NCBI GenBank assembly: GCA_003635255.1
Contig: PYJC01000065.1
Coordinates: 19,085 to 83,084 of the forward strand
Source: Candidatus Poribacteria bacterium
GTDB taxonomy: Bacteria > Poribacteria > WGA-4E > WGA-3G
Direction of reading: 5' to 3'
DNA length: 64,000 bases
The notes under the pieces were generated by a model. The model searched no databases. It saw only the letters and a program-made list of their open reading frames with translations, and was not told where the DNA came from. Both the position numbers and the translations under genes were made by a program. Of this stretch, positions 16,137 to 25,381 are shown piece after piece; position 1 is the stretch's first letter, and each line of letters opens with the position of its first letter.

Positions 16137-17927
16137 CTAACACCCTTGCAATAGAGCCACTATTACCCCGATAGCCGCGAAGATGACAATTTGTAAGAGG
16201 CAACCGGTATCGCTTCTTCTCCGTTGCTGTTCAAATACCCGTCTCCGTTGAATATTCATTGCAGCTAATGTCGTTATATCCTGACTAAGTTGATTATTGA
16301 CTTCATCCATCCCATGCACCCCTTGAAACACTCCAATTAGCGCGTTTGTGATCTGTGTGGCGAAATCAAGTTCTTGATGTTCGTTCCAAAGATGAAGGGC
16401 TATGTTTCTCACAATAATTGCCACAGCATTATTTGTATCGATTGGTTGTGTAGTATCCCATGACTTGACAGATTGTATAAGCCGATTGACCATCGGAGTT
16501 AAAGTATAATCCGGATGTCTCGCGTCAGCAGCTGTCTTAAGTTGTTCAACTTGTGTGTTGATGTTTTCAAAACTTCTCATTCCAACCAATGTTGTTTTGT
16601 CTTCAGTAAGTCGTGTTACTACTTCGACACCTACACTGCTTGCGTTAAATACGTCAATCAACGCGTTTGTGATCTGTATGGCGAAATCAAGTTCTTGATG
16701 CTCGTTACAGAGATGAAGGGCTACCTCTCTAACAGTAAATGCCACGCCGCTATTTGCATCGACAGATTGTGTAGTATCCCATGATCTGACAGATTGTATA
16801 AGCTGATTGACCATTGGTGATAAAGTGTAATCCGATTGTCTCGCGTCAGAAGCCTCCCTGAGCCTTTCAGCTTGGGTGTTGATATTTTCAAATTCTTCTA
16901 TGATTTCCACAAGACGCGCTTGTTCTTCTAATTCCCTTAAATCCTCTAAATCGTCGCTGATCTGTTCGACAATTTCTGGCACTTCAGAGAATACGTCCCT
17001 GAGTGTATTTAAGATTCTTCTGGAGAAATCAGGTCTACGGTATTCGCCGAACAGATTAGCAGCCAACTGTCTAAAACGCCGTGCCATTTCAGAACTGGCA
17101 TCGTGCCTTTGACCTGTGTTTTGTCTGCTTAACTGAATCGGTTGTACAAGCGTGTCCCACTCTTGTAGAGATTCCAGGAGTTGATCTACAATCTGGGATA
17201 GTGTCGTATCTGGATGTTGGGCATCTGCCATTGCTCTGAGTTGCGCGTCTTGTGCCTCAATTATTCTCTCGTGTTGTTCCAGAGAATCTTGCACGCTGCC
17301 TTCATACGCAGGAATTAAATCTCTAATCAGCGTAGGGCACTGATACCTACCGTTGCTTGTTGTTGTTTCAAGTAGTGATGTCATAACGCGCGCCCGCGCG
17401 TTAACCGACAGGTTTTCCAAAACAGAAGTAACGGTTTGGGAGTAATAGCGTTTCTGGTTCCGAATTGCGTCATCAACAGTTGACATATCTGTAATTTCGG
17501 GTAAACCAGATGCTCTACGATCCCCGTTGAGTACGGCACACACTGTTTCTGAATTGATAGATTCAGACGTTTGTGCAATTGTGAGTATCCATTCCACGAT
17601 ATCAGATGACGAAAGTCCAGGGTGTCTTGATAATTTGGTGGCACGCAAATTCGCACTCACGATAGGTGCCATTGTAATGCTGGGGAGCTCTTCATTTGGT
17701 GATTCCAAGTATCTGAATAGGAGACCATAGAAGGACGGGTCAACCCCTGGCAGCCACGCCACTTCTGCAGAGGTCCGCCTACGCGGGTTGGTTAGTATAG
17801 CTCGCGCCTCCATACACTCGTCGGCATCCGATAACAGACTCCGCTCGTCTGCAAGTTCCATTATGCTGTGCCGGTTATCTCGCGTCGTAGCACCCAAAAT
17901 ATGAAAAGGGTTTTTGAAAAGGTCCAC
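16137..17927 (-). CDS. Degenerate J-domain-like protein with three repeats and a C-terminal membrane anchor
   Basis: 596 residues, GTG start after GGAGAAG. The N-terminus (MDLFKNPFHILGATTRDNRH, LADERSLLSDADECMEARAI, LTNPRRRTSAEVAWLPGV) has the helix pattern and the PF-ILG opening of a J-domain but no HPD tripeptide. From about residue 225, three related blocks of roughly 105 residues repeat the pattern QLR..ADA..PD.TL..MV.QL..S...WDT...LHL.NE...LDF...I.NAL..VF. The last 22 residues (LLQIVIFAAIGVIVALLQGC) form a tail anchor. It lies last in an operon with an Hsp70 and a GrpE-like protein, so an Hsp70 partner role is likely. No catalytic site seen. Confidence 0.65.
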   Translation of the reverse strand: MDLFKNPFHILGATTRDNRHSIMELADERSLLSDADECMEARAILTNPRRRTSAEVAWLPGVDPSFYGLLFRYLESPNEELPSITMAPIVSANLRATKLSRHPGLSSSDIVEWILTIAQTSESINSETVCAVLNGDRRASGLPEITDMSTVDDAIRNQKRYYSQTVTSVLENLSVNARARVMTSLLETTTSNGRYQCPTLIRDLIPAYEGSVQDSLEQHERIIEAQDAQLRAMADAQHPDTTLSQIVDQLLESLQEWDTLVQPIQLSRQNTGQRHDASSEMARRFRQLAANLFGEYRRPDFSRRILNTLRDVFSEVPEIVEQISDDLEDLRELEEQARLVEIIEEFENINTQAERLREASDARQSDYTLSPMVNQLIQSVRSWDTTQSVDANSGVAFTVREVALHLCNEHQELDFAIQITNALIDVFNASSVGVEVVTRLTEDKTTLVGMRSFENINTQVEQLKTAADARHPDYTLTPMVNRLIQSVKSWDTTQPIDTNNAVAIIVRNIALHLWNEHQELDFATQITNALIGVFQGVHGMDEVNNQLSQDITTLAAMNIQRRRVFEQQRRRSDTGCLLQIVIFAAIGVIVALLQGC

Positions 17928-17967
17928 ATCTTCTCCAGATTATCAAGCGTTAGCAAAACCTATAGCA

Positions 17968-19173
17968 TCAGAAGATCTGTTGTTCACGCTGTTCGGCGAT
18001 TCTATTCAATGCTTCAAGGTCAGCAGTGATACGTTCAGCAATTGCCGGAATTCCAGCGAATACATCTTTTAACATATTCAGGATTTCTTGAGAAAGATCA
18101 AGTTCGTCATATTCATTAAAAAGATATATAGCCAATAGTCTGACACGGTCTGCTGCATCGTGACTTGCATTATGACGTAATCCTTGTCTGTTCTTGCTGA
18201 GTTGAATTGGTTGTACCATCACATACCAATCCTCAATAGTCTGAAGAAGTTCATCCACTATCGAATGGAAAATGGGGTCCGAAGTTTCTTCATCCGCTGC
18301 AATTCGGATTTTCTTGTCTAATGCTTCAATATTTTTTTCTTCGATTTCGAGAAAAGCCGCTGCGCTGTCACCATAGGCACCAACACTATCCTCAACCAGA
18401 ATTGGCCAACGGTTTGTATCACTATCCGTTGCAGATTCAACGACTGTCATTACGACTTTAGCGCGTGCTTTAGCGGAATGTATGTTATCCAAAGCAAACT
18501 TGATAACTTGTTGATAGTAACGTCTGCAATTCTGGATTTCCGATGTTATATCTGAAAGTTCCGTTATTGCCGGAAAACCTGAGGCTTCGCGTTCAACGTT
18601 GAGTATCGCTTGCACTTCCGATGGATTAATATTCTCAAATGTTTGCACAATCGCGAGTATCCAATCGGTAACAACGTCAGGTCTGTAGTCAGGTAAACGC
18701 AACATACGCGCAGCGATCAAATTTGCACGTGCGATAGGCGTAAGTTTCCGGATGCCGAGAAATTCGCTGACTACCGTGAAATCTCCTTTTGAAAATTTTA
18801 ATGTCTCCAAAACTTCGTCCGCAATAGTGGATTTTTTGGCGTAAGGCACACGGACAAGAACCTCAGTAAGCGAATCAACGGGTGCGGTGGATGTCGTGTT
18901 ATCAGAAGCGAGGCAATTCCCTACGGATGATTCTAAAAGCAGTAATATATCGTAAACGCGTTTGGGGTTAACACCGGGCAGCCATGCCACTTCAGCAGAG
19001 ACCCGCTTGCGTGGCATAGCGAGTTCTGCCCGTGCCGCCATACATTTATCAACATCTGATAACAGGCTCTGTTTTTCTGCTAATTCTATTATTCTCTGCC
19101 GGCTGTCTTGCTGCGTGGCGTTTAAGATATAAAAAGGATTTCGTAGAAGATCCATACTGACATAGTTTTCCAT
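17968..19173 (-). CDS. Degenerate J-domain-like protein, paralogue of the next gene
   Basis: 401 residues from the ATG at 19173; a second ATG at 19155 (MDLLRNPFYIL) matches the paralogue's start equally well. The N-terminal 60 residues (LLRNPFYILNATQQDSRQR, LAEKQSLLSDVDKCMAARAE, RKRVSAEVAWLPGVNP) parallel the protein at 16137-17927 and lack HPD. The C-terminus has one copy of the ~105-residue block (VDELLQTIEDWYVMVQPIQL, LLAIYLFNEYDELDLSQEIL). No membrane anchor. Its first codons read MENYVSMDL, close to the Hsp70's MENYIGIDL. It overlaps or closely follows the Hsp70 stop. Confidence 0.65.
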   Translation of the reverse strand: MENYVSMDLLRNPFYILNATQQDSRQRIIELAEKQSLLSDVDKCMAARAELAMPRKRVSAEVAWLPGVNPKRVYDILLLLESSVGNCLASDNTTSTAPVDSLTEVLVRVPYAKKSTIADEVLETLKFSKGDFTVVSEFLGIRKLTPIARANLIAARMLRLPDYRPDVVTDWILAIVQTFENINPSEVQAILNVEREASGFPAITELSDITSEIQNCRRYYQQVIKFALDNIHSAKARAKVVMTVVESATDSDTNRWPILVEDSVGAYGDSAAAFLEIEEKNIEALDKKIRIAADEETSDPIFHSIVDELLQTIEDWYVMVQPIQLSKNRQGLRHNASHDAADRVRLLAIYLFNEYDELDLSQEILNMLKDVFAGIPAIAERITADLEALNRIAEQREQQIF

Positions 19174-19192
19174 TATCCGCTTTTTTCTGAAA

Positions 19193-21739
19193 TTACCCTG
19201 CAAGAATATTGGTAATCATACTTTGCATTGCGTCATGATCTGCAGCCCCACCAGTCCGAGGGATTGACATTATCTGAGCGACAACGCCGCGAAGCTGGTC
19301 AACAGCCTCACTTCTTATTGTCGCTTCTCTTCTACCGGCTAATATTTCTTGAATCTCTGGATGTTCCATGAGTTGTGTTCCGATATGGACGAGTTCTTCA
19401 AAACGGTCTGAATCGTCAAATCGTTCCGCATCAAGATTAGCCATGTATTTGAACTCTTCAATAACGAACCAGTCTTGCCTCCAGAGAATTTCAAAATTTC
19501 TGCCTCTCAGTTCATCCAGATGATCTGCAAAATCGTTGTCGTTATTGTCAATGGAACGTTGTGCTGTTTCTGCAAGATTGTCAAACGCAGTTTCCTCTGC
19601 TGGACGGGCATGCTGCCGAATATAGTTATCGAAAAAACCAACGGCCTTATTAAGGTCACTCTGCCGAATTTGCCTGCGGTTTCCAGGATCTTCCTCGATC
19701 TGTTTGAGAAGTCTATCTGCCTCTGAATTAGCTTGATTTGCCTCTAGGACCTTTTCCATATCAGGCTCATCAGGATCAAGCATAGTGGATAACTCAACTT
19801 TCCTTCTCGCTTGCTCCAGTCTGGGATCGTCATCAATAAATTCTTCTATGTGCTCAATACGTTTCTGTATATGGAGACCCTTTTCAATGACTTGAGACGC
19901 AGCGGGCGTGAAACCTTCTTCAAAATAGTAGACATCATCGAATACCATGACGGTGCCTGCAACGTCCACTTCAACTGAAAATTTTATGTTTCCCCCAAGG
20001 GTTTTCTCATAAAAGCATTTTAGGTCTGTGTTAATAGGAATTGATGATCCTTCAGGAAGATCTGTTCCTTCTATTTGTAGCAACCCGACATCGCTTTGGT
20101 TACCCATGGCATCTTTTTGCCTCAGTTTAAAATTAAGGGAGTTACCTGAACCGGCTTCAAGTAATTCCCCTGCTCTAACTGTTGTGTCTCCGTTTTTCGG
20201 GAGTAGATCGCTTTCTGTAACTAGATATTCAAGCTCAGGTTCTCCCCCAATTCTTCCCAAAACTTCCAAAGCGATTGAGAGTTCTGATGGTACTCTACCG
20301 GGACTAACATCCACTTTTGTAATGACGATTTCGTCCTCTTGTATCAAGTTTCCTGTAGCATCGTAAACAGAGGCTTTAAACGTATTGTTTCCGGGTTTTG
20401 TTAGGTTGACGGTAACAACTTCACCGTGTGTAAGTGTAAGGCTGCCTGAATCCGATCCATCGTCCAGACCAACGATCTGAAATTTATAGTCAACTGGGGG
20501 CTGCCCTTCCACTCGGACAGCAATTTTAGAAGTATCATCGGGAGTTCGGTCAATGGCATTGAAAATGATGATATCGGCCGCTTGTCGTTCCTGATCTTCC
20601 TGATCTTCTTGACCTTGTTCATCTTCCCAGCGAATAGACCCTGCAAAAATACTTGCTCCTTCAGCGACTGCGGTCATCGGGTCCACATCCGATATGTCCC
20701 CCTGAATGCCTAGTTCTGAGGAAACTTTGTCGCGCAGCGGTTTGTAATGTGTAGGTCCTCCCACCCACACAACGCATTCCACATCGTTAGGCGTATATCC
20801 GGTTTTTGAAAGTGTCTCTCTTGCCGCGTGTATCGTTTCATTGACGCGGTCTGCTATCAGATCGTTGTAAAAATCACGTTGCAAAGGAATATCCAAATAA
20901 ATCTCGTCTCCATTAAGATCGTTCATACGGATTTCATCTTCGTACAGATTTATCGCCGATTCATTCTTTGCGGAAAGTTCTATCTTTGCCCGTTCGGTTG
21001 CCCAAGTAGCAAGCCTCAGCAACTTTTTGAATTGTGGATTGTTAGCGAGGTCATCGGGCAGGTCAAAATTGTCATAGAGCCAAGGTCGTACCAGGTTGTC
21101 AACGAGTGCTCTATCAAAATCCCGTCCACCACATAGTTCAATTCCACCGTTGGCAAGAAGATCTACCCGTTTTCTAATGCTTTCGGCAATCGTTATATCC
21201 AGTGTGCCACCCCCCAGGTCGTATATTAGAAAGATACCGTCAGTCTGGTGGGTTTTCATGAAACTCAGAACAGCGGCAATGGGTTCCTGCACGAGCTCGA
21301 CACTACCGATGCCTGCCATTTCCGCAGCTTTCAGGGTCGCGTTTTTTTTCATCTGGTCGAACGCTGCGGGCACCGTAATCACGGTTCCTATATCAGGTGA
21401 ATTTCTAATTTCCTCAGGGAGGTAGCCAAACAACGTCTTCAATATCTCTGCTGAGCATTCCTCTGGCGTTAGGGTGCGATTGACAGCAGACAACTCAATC
21501 GGCATGCCTGTTCCCATAAAACGTTTGAATAGCGTTGCACAACTATCTGGACTGCGCGGGACTGCATTATAGGCTGTCTGACCAATCAATTGGCGCTCAT
21601 TTCTGTCAAAATAGATCGCAGACGGGGTTACGTCATTCTGTTCTGGACTCTTCCAAACTCGAGTTTGGAGTGTTTCTTTATCGTAGGTGCAGATGGCACT
21701 ATTTGTTGTGCCTAAGTCTATACCGATATAATTCTCCAT
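19193..21739 (-). CDS. Atypical Hsp70 family protein
   Basis: 848 residues. The nucleotide-binding domain is clear: YIGIDLGTTNSAIC (phosphate 1), IYDLGGGTLDITI (phosphate 2), VVWVGGPTHYKPLRDKV (adenosine), ending near residue 380. An acidic Glu/Gln/Asp linker follows. The next 200 residues are beta-rich but not a standard DnaK substrate domain, and the C-terminal 250 residues are a long charged helical region. Standard DnaK is about 640 residues, so the C-terminal half is unusual. The start ATG overlaps the TAA of the GrpE-like gene by one base, implying translational coupling. A client-specific chaperone is inferred. Confidence 0.9.
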   Translation of the reverse strand: MENYIGIDLGTTNSAICTYDKETLQTRVWKSPEQNDVTPSAIYFDRNERQLIGQTAYNAVPRSPDSCATLFKRFMGTGMPIELSAVNRTLTPEECSAEILKTLFGYLPEEIRNSPDIGTVITVPAAFDQMKKNATLKAAEMAGIGSVELVQEPIAAVLSFMKTHQTDGIFLIYDLGGGTLDITIAESIRKRVDLLANGGIELCGGRDFDRALVDNLVRPWLYDNFDLPDDLANNPQFKKLLRLATWATERAKIELSAKNESAINLYEDEIRMNDLNGDEIYLDIPLQRDFYNDLIADRVNETIHAARETLSKTGYTPNDVECVVWVGGPTHYKPLRDKVSSELGIQGDISDVDPMTAVAEGASIFAGSIRWEDEQGQEDQEDQERQAADIIIFNAIDRTPDDTSKIAVRVEGQPPVDYKFQIVGLDDGSDSGSLTLTHGEVVTVNLTKPGNNTFKASVYDATGNLIQEDEIVITKVDVSPGRVPSELSIALEVLGRIGGEPELEYLVTESDLLPKNGDTTVRAGELLEAGSGNSLNFKLRQKDAMGNQSDVGLLQIEGTDLPEGSSIPINTDLKCFYEKTLGGNIKFSVEVDVAGTVMVFDDVYYFEEGFTPAASQVIEKGLHIQKRIEHIEEFIDDDPRLEQARRKVELSTMLDPDEPDMEKVLEANQANSEADRLLKQIEEDPGNRRQIRQSDLNKAVGFFDNYIRQHARPAEETAFDNLAETAQRSIDNNDNDFADHLDELRGRNFEILWRQDWFVIEEFKYMANLDAERFDDSDRFEELVHIGTQLMEHPEIQEILAGRREATIRSEAVDQLRGVVAQIMSIPRTGGAADHDAMQSMITNILAG

Positions 21740-22572
21740 TATTCTACTCTCCTTAAAGTAACTGTTCCTGTTTTTGCTAAAACCGTTCCTTCCATGATAA
21801 TTGGTTCCAGCATCTTATCAACGACCAAATGATCCTCTGGTTCAAAATCCTCAATGTTAAGTGGCGTTGCAGCCATACCCGGATCATAGGGATAACCTTC
21901 AACATTCACAAGCCGTAGACCCGTCCTTTCAAGAGATTCCTCCGCCTTTTGGATGAACTGTTCTAATTGACGGATAGATCGTTGTGTCCGATTGGTGTTG
22001 AGTCGGGTAATCGCACGTTCATAGTTTTTGGCGAAACGCCAAGATTCAATGGCTAAGTTAATAATAGCGTCTTTATGCGCCTCCACATTCCTTTCAGCCG
22101 TACGTTTTTCAGCAGCTTCTTTCACTCTGGTGATCCGATCAAGCATAGGTGGGTAATATTTCATACCAATGCACAAAGCCAATGGAAAGGGCATTCTATA
22201 TAGATCCGTTTTCGTCTCTGGGAAGCCTACCAATAAGGCACAAACACAAAATTCAGTCGTAAAAAACATTGCCCATCCTGTCCAAGCGCGTACACGTCTC
22301 TGGGTATCAATAGATGGGACCGTCATTCGCGTTATAACATAGATGAGGGCTAAGGTGACTATCGTCCCAAGGCAGATTTGGGTAAAGATGTGAACGGAAT
22401 TTCGTACTTCGGGCAAAATCTGGATAAATATTTGTGTCAGGAGTAAAAAGAACATGACCCAGAAGTAGATAGAGTCAGATTTTTCGGCATATCCTGTTTT
22501 CTTCACATAGTTTACACAGACGACCATCATAGACGCTATGCAGGCGTAAACAAATATCTCTATTATTACCAT
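21739..22572 (-). CDS. Membrane-anchored GrpE-like nucleotide exchange factor
   Basis: 277 residues. The first 140 hold about four membrane helices (VIIEIFVYACIASMMVVCV, SIYFWVMFFLLLTQIFIQIL, TQICLGTIVTLALIYVI, AMFFTTEFCVCALLVGF). A charged helical region (RVKEAAEKRTAERNVEAHKD…) leads to a C-terminal domain reading GYPYDPGMAATPL, DHLVVDKMLEPIIMEGTVLA, KTGTVTL. This parallels the GrpE head (GxxFDPxxH…V…vlepGy…R.A.V.V). With an Hsp70 as the next gene, a membrane-tethered exchange factor is a strong inference. Distance of the GrpE match is large, so structure prediction would matter. Confidence 0.65.
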   Translation of the reverse strand: MVIIEIFVYACIASMMVVCVNYVKKTGYAEKSDSIYFWVMFFLLLTQIFIQILPEVRNSVHIFTQICLGTIVTLALIYVITRMTVPSIDTQRRVRAWTGWAMFFTTEFCVCALLVGFPETKTDLYRMPFPLALCIGMKYYPPMLDRITRVKEAAEKRTAERNVEAHKDAIINLAIESWRFAKNYERAITRLNTNRTQRSIRQLEQFIQKAEESLERTGLRLVNVEGYPYDPGMAATPLNIEDFEPEDHLVVDKMLEPIIMEGTVLAKTGTVTLRRVE

Positions 22573-22629
22573 TTTTTCACGGTTTTCCTATAATAACCTC
22601 AAGTCCCACCTAAGCAAAAAAATTAGAAA

Positions 22630-22965
22630 TCAATAAATCCATATCAGATAAATTGTTATAGTAAAGTTCATAATTATTTCAACACGCCGTAGGGACCATA
22701 GGGACGATGAATGTGGGGTACTATCGCGGAGTGTAACATATTTTCGGATTCTGCTATAAACCAGTGGATCGTCTATACCAGTGGTGGCATCAGACTTAAC
22801 ATTTACGCTGAACCTTAATCCTTCTCCTTTATGGAAATAGTTCTGCATACATGGATATTCCGAGTTCACAGGCAATTTAAACGTTGCGACATGACCGTGT
22901 TTAAGCAAGAACAGCAACGTCGTTCGCTTCTTACCTTTTGTGACGGATATTGTAAATGCTGCCAC
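22630..22965 (-). CDS. ORF in frame with the vWA gene after a TAG stop; possible severed C-terminal domain
   Basis: 111 residues from a GTG with no ribosome site. The frame is exactly that of the vWA gene at 22981-23838, whose TAG stop is followed, with no other stop, by codons for LTPCLVAAFTISVTKG. The first half (TLLFLLKHGHVATFKLPVNS, YFHKGEGLRFSVNVKSDATT) looks beta-rich, like a small sandwich domain. It is therefore either the end of the vWA protein cut off by a stop mutation, or read by stop readthrough, or a chance ORF. Confidence 0.35.
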   Translation of the reverse strand: MAAFTISVTKGKKRTTLLFLLKHGHVATFKLPVNSEYPCMQNYFHKGEGLRFSVNVKSDATTGIDDPLVYSRIRKYVTLRDSTPHSSSLWSLRRVEIIMNFTITIYLIWIY

Positions 22966-22980
22966 CAGGCAAGGCGTTAA

Positions 22981-23838
22981 CTATTCTGACTGAATGAAGT
23001 TTTCAATCATATTTTTCAAACCTCCTGGATCCAATTGTTCAAAAAATTCAGTGTCCTTAATGCCCATAGTATTTAACCATGTCTCCCAATATGCTTGGAT
23101 AATGTCAAAATCTTGGAAATATTTTACTCCATTTGCTTCGCGTAGTTGGATTTCAAGCATCAAGAACTTTATATTGAAATCACTGAAGTGTCCGACTGGA
23201 CGTAACCCCTCACTTCCGTTTTTTATTTTTTTTACTGCTTCCGGATCACCACGCAATGCTCCAACCCTCATATCTGTTCCTTTGGGACGGCTAACATCAA
23301 AATTGAGGTAGCCATCAGAAAGACAGATTATCAAATTCTGATGGTTTTTTGAAAAGGAAGACTCCGCTTTAGATCTAAACCAATCCCAAATATCTGAACC
23401 AGTTTGCGGGTGTTGCTGTACATGGTCATATAACTCCGAAATAGCATCAATTAACTCCTTTTTCTTTTGTTGGAATGCAGGATTTTCGCTACGTTTTCTT
23501 GGTGCCTCAATTGTCAGTCTATTTATGATTTCATTCGGCGGATCCGATACTCTGGGCTGCTCTGGAACTGCGAAAGCAAGTCTATGTGGCGTTTCAATTG
23601 TGCCACCTCTCATGATGGTGGGCTCAACAAGTTTGTAAAACTGATCAACAATCTCCTTTAGAATGTCAATATCTCTTTCTCTTTGGTCGGAATGTTTTTC
23701 TTCACAAACACGATCCGACGTATCAATAATAACTATGATATTTACGGGAGCATCTGATGCCTTACTATCCGAATGGCTCACATTTAGGAAAATAAGAAAT
23801 AGGATATACATTACTACACTGATATTAATTTTTTTCAT
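22981..23838 (-). CDS. Secreted von Willebrand factor A domain protein
   Basis: 285 residues from the ATG at 23838, ten bases after the preceding stop; the open frame begins at 23913 but the first part overlaps the upstream gene. MKKINISVVMYILFLIFLNV is a signal peptide or anchor. PVNIIVIIDTSDRVCEEK is the first vWA strand with a partly degenerate MIDAS (DxS kept, second Ser lost); NLIICLSDGYLNFD is the later MIDAS loop. vWA domains bind proteins through a metal. It acts outside the cytoplasm, unlike the Hsp70 in the same operon. Confidence 0.8.
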   Translation of the reverse strand: MKKINISVVMYILFLIFLNVSHSDSKASDAPVNIIVIIDTSDRVCEEKHSDQRERDIDILKEIVDQFYKLVEPTIMRGGTIETPHRLAFAVPEQPRVSDPPNEIINRLTIEAPRKRSENPAFQQKKKELIDAISELYDHVQQHPQTGSDIWDWFRSKAESSFSKNHQNLIICLSDGYLNFDVSRPKGTDMRVGALRGDPEAVKKIKNGSEGLRPVGHFSDFNIKFLMLEIQLREANGVKYFQDFDIIQAYWETWLNTMGIKDTEFFEQLDPGGLKNMIENFIQSE

Positions 23839-23848
23839 ATAAAAACCT

Positions 23849-25381
23849 CTAAACTGTTTTAAGGGTTGTTTTGAAATTCTCAAGTGTCTGCTTGGCAAGT
23901 TCTTGGATCTCAATGATTTGGCTTGAGACTTCCTGCGGTTGAAGGTCGGTTCTACATTGTGCTACATACCGACACCATCCCGTCACGAATTCATTAGCCT
24001 GTGCTTCCATCTTCTTTATGTCAATAACCCTTTCACGTTGCCCCTTTAAGTGCGTACCAATCTCAGATTCACAACGATCAATTTCCATTTGAAGACTGTC
24101 AACCTGCTCGTTGAGCAATTGAATTTCGGCTTGGATACTTTGGATTTCAGTATCTAAGCCAGCAATTTGACTTTCAATCGGATGCCTATATGTTTTGATA
24201 AGCGAATCTGAATAGGCTTGCTTATCTTCATAAATCCGACTTAAACCTTCTTCTAAATTTTGGATTTCAGTGTTCAAAGCAGATAGCTCAACCAGCTTAT
24301 CCTTTTTCTCTGCTCTAATCTGTATTTCCATCTGCGTAGATTGATCGGTTTGTGGGCGAGGGTTTTCCCATAATCCTAATATCCAATGTAAACCTAATCC
24401 TAACAGGACTGAAGGACCAAAACCTAAGAAAAGAAAAAGTAAGAATAGCAGTCTAAAACTATCTTGACTCTGCCCGTTTGTAGATGCGGCTTTCTGTGCC
24501 TCAACTATGTTATGGGCAATTCTCCATCCAATTGTCGCTTCGATCAACAAAGTTGCTGCCAAAAAAACACTGAAATATATCCATCTTGTCCATTTTTCAG
24601 ATTCCAGACTGAGATGCGTTACGATTGCGAGTACTATGAAAATAAAGGGAAACATAAGAATCAACCAATTCCGCGGATTATCGTCGCTGAATTGCAATGA
24701 TCTATCTAACGCTTTGTAATCAATTAAAGCAGTTAAATCCATATCATCACTCGATTTAACGGTCTTTTCACCTGCAGACACATAGAAAAGATAGAGATAG
24801 CCAAATAGCCCAATAACCGCAGCTGTGGCAAAAATCGTGAAAATCAATTTAGGGAGCCCCGTAAATAATTTAGAAAACCAGTGTCGTAATTTAGAGAACC
24901 AGTCTTTTGAGGATTGATGGATCGTACCTTCAGTGTTTAAGGCATCTAATTCAACCCGGGTTGGCGATTCTAACTCAATTTCGACCTTAGCTATTTCTGC
25001 TTTCTTGGATTCCATATCTGAAATCTTCTCTTCAATTTTCTCGTTTAGTTCCACCATACGTGAACCTTCCGATGTCTCCAAGATTTCTACTGGGGAGTCC
25101 AATTCTACTTTCAGTTCGGCTAATTTTATATTCTTTGTTTCAAGTTCCTTAGTTGCCTCTTTAATAGCATTTTGCCGTTGGGCCTTCTGTTCCTCAAGTT
25201 CGGTTTTATCCTCAACTAAACCCTTCATTTCTGCTTGATAATAATCGTCGTTAAATGCGATTTCAAGATTCTCATCACGGACAATAACATTAAGATGTTC
25301 TTGTAGTGCTTCTGTCATTCCTCTACCTGCAGCCGCGCAAGCAAAACCACTGTCCGCACTATAATAAGGTTTACCGTTCAA
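23849..25381 (-). CDS. Four-helix membrane protein with two long coiled coils
   Basis: 510 residues, starting with TTG that overlaps the TGA of the gene before it (TTGA), with AGAGGGGA upstream. Residues 50-150 and 345-470 are long charged coiled coils (EEQKAQRQNAIKEATKELET, EIQSIQAEIQLLNEQVDSLQ). Between them lie about four membrane helices (LIFTIFATAAVIGLFGYLYL, WLILMFPFIFIVLAIVTHL, WIYFSVFLAATLLIEATIG, LLFLLFLFLGFGPSVLLGLG). No enzyme motif. It could be a scaffold that ties the chaperone parts to the membrane. Confidence 0.75.
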   Translation of the reverse strand: MNGKPYYSADSGFACAAAGRGMTEALQEHLNVIVRDENLEIAFNDDYYQAEMKGLVEDKTELEEQKAQRQNAIKEATKELETKNIKLAELKVELDSPVEILETSEGSRMVELNEKIEEKISDMESKKAEIAKVEIELESPTRVELDALNTEGTIHQSSKDWFSKLRHWFSKLFTGLPKLIFTIFATAAVIGLFGYLYLFYVSAGEKTVKSSDDMDLTALIDYKALDRSLQFSDDNPRNWLILMFPFIFIVLAIVTHLSLESEKWTRWIYFSVFLAATLLIEATIGWRIAHNIVEAQKAASTNGQSQDSFRLLFLLFLFLGFGPSVLLGLGLHWILGLWENPRPQTDQSTQMEIQIRAEKKDKLVELSALNTEIQNLEEGLSRIYEDKQAYSDSLIKTYRHPIESQIAGLDTEIQSIQAEIQLLNEQVDSLQMEIDRCESEIGTHLKGQRERVIDIKKMEAQANEFVTGWCRYVAQCRTDLQPQEVSSQIIEIQELAKQTLENFKTTLKTV

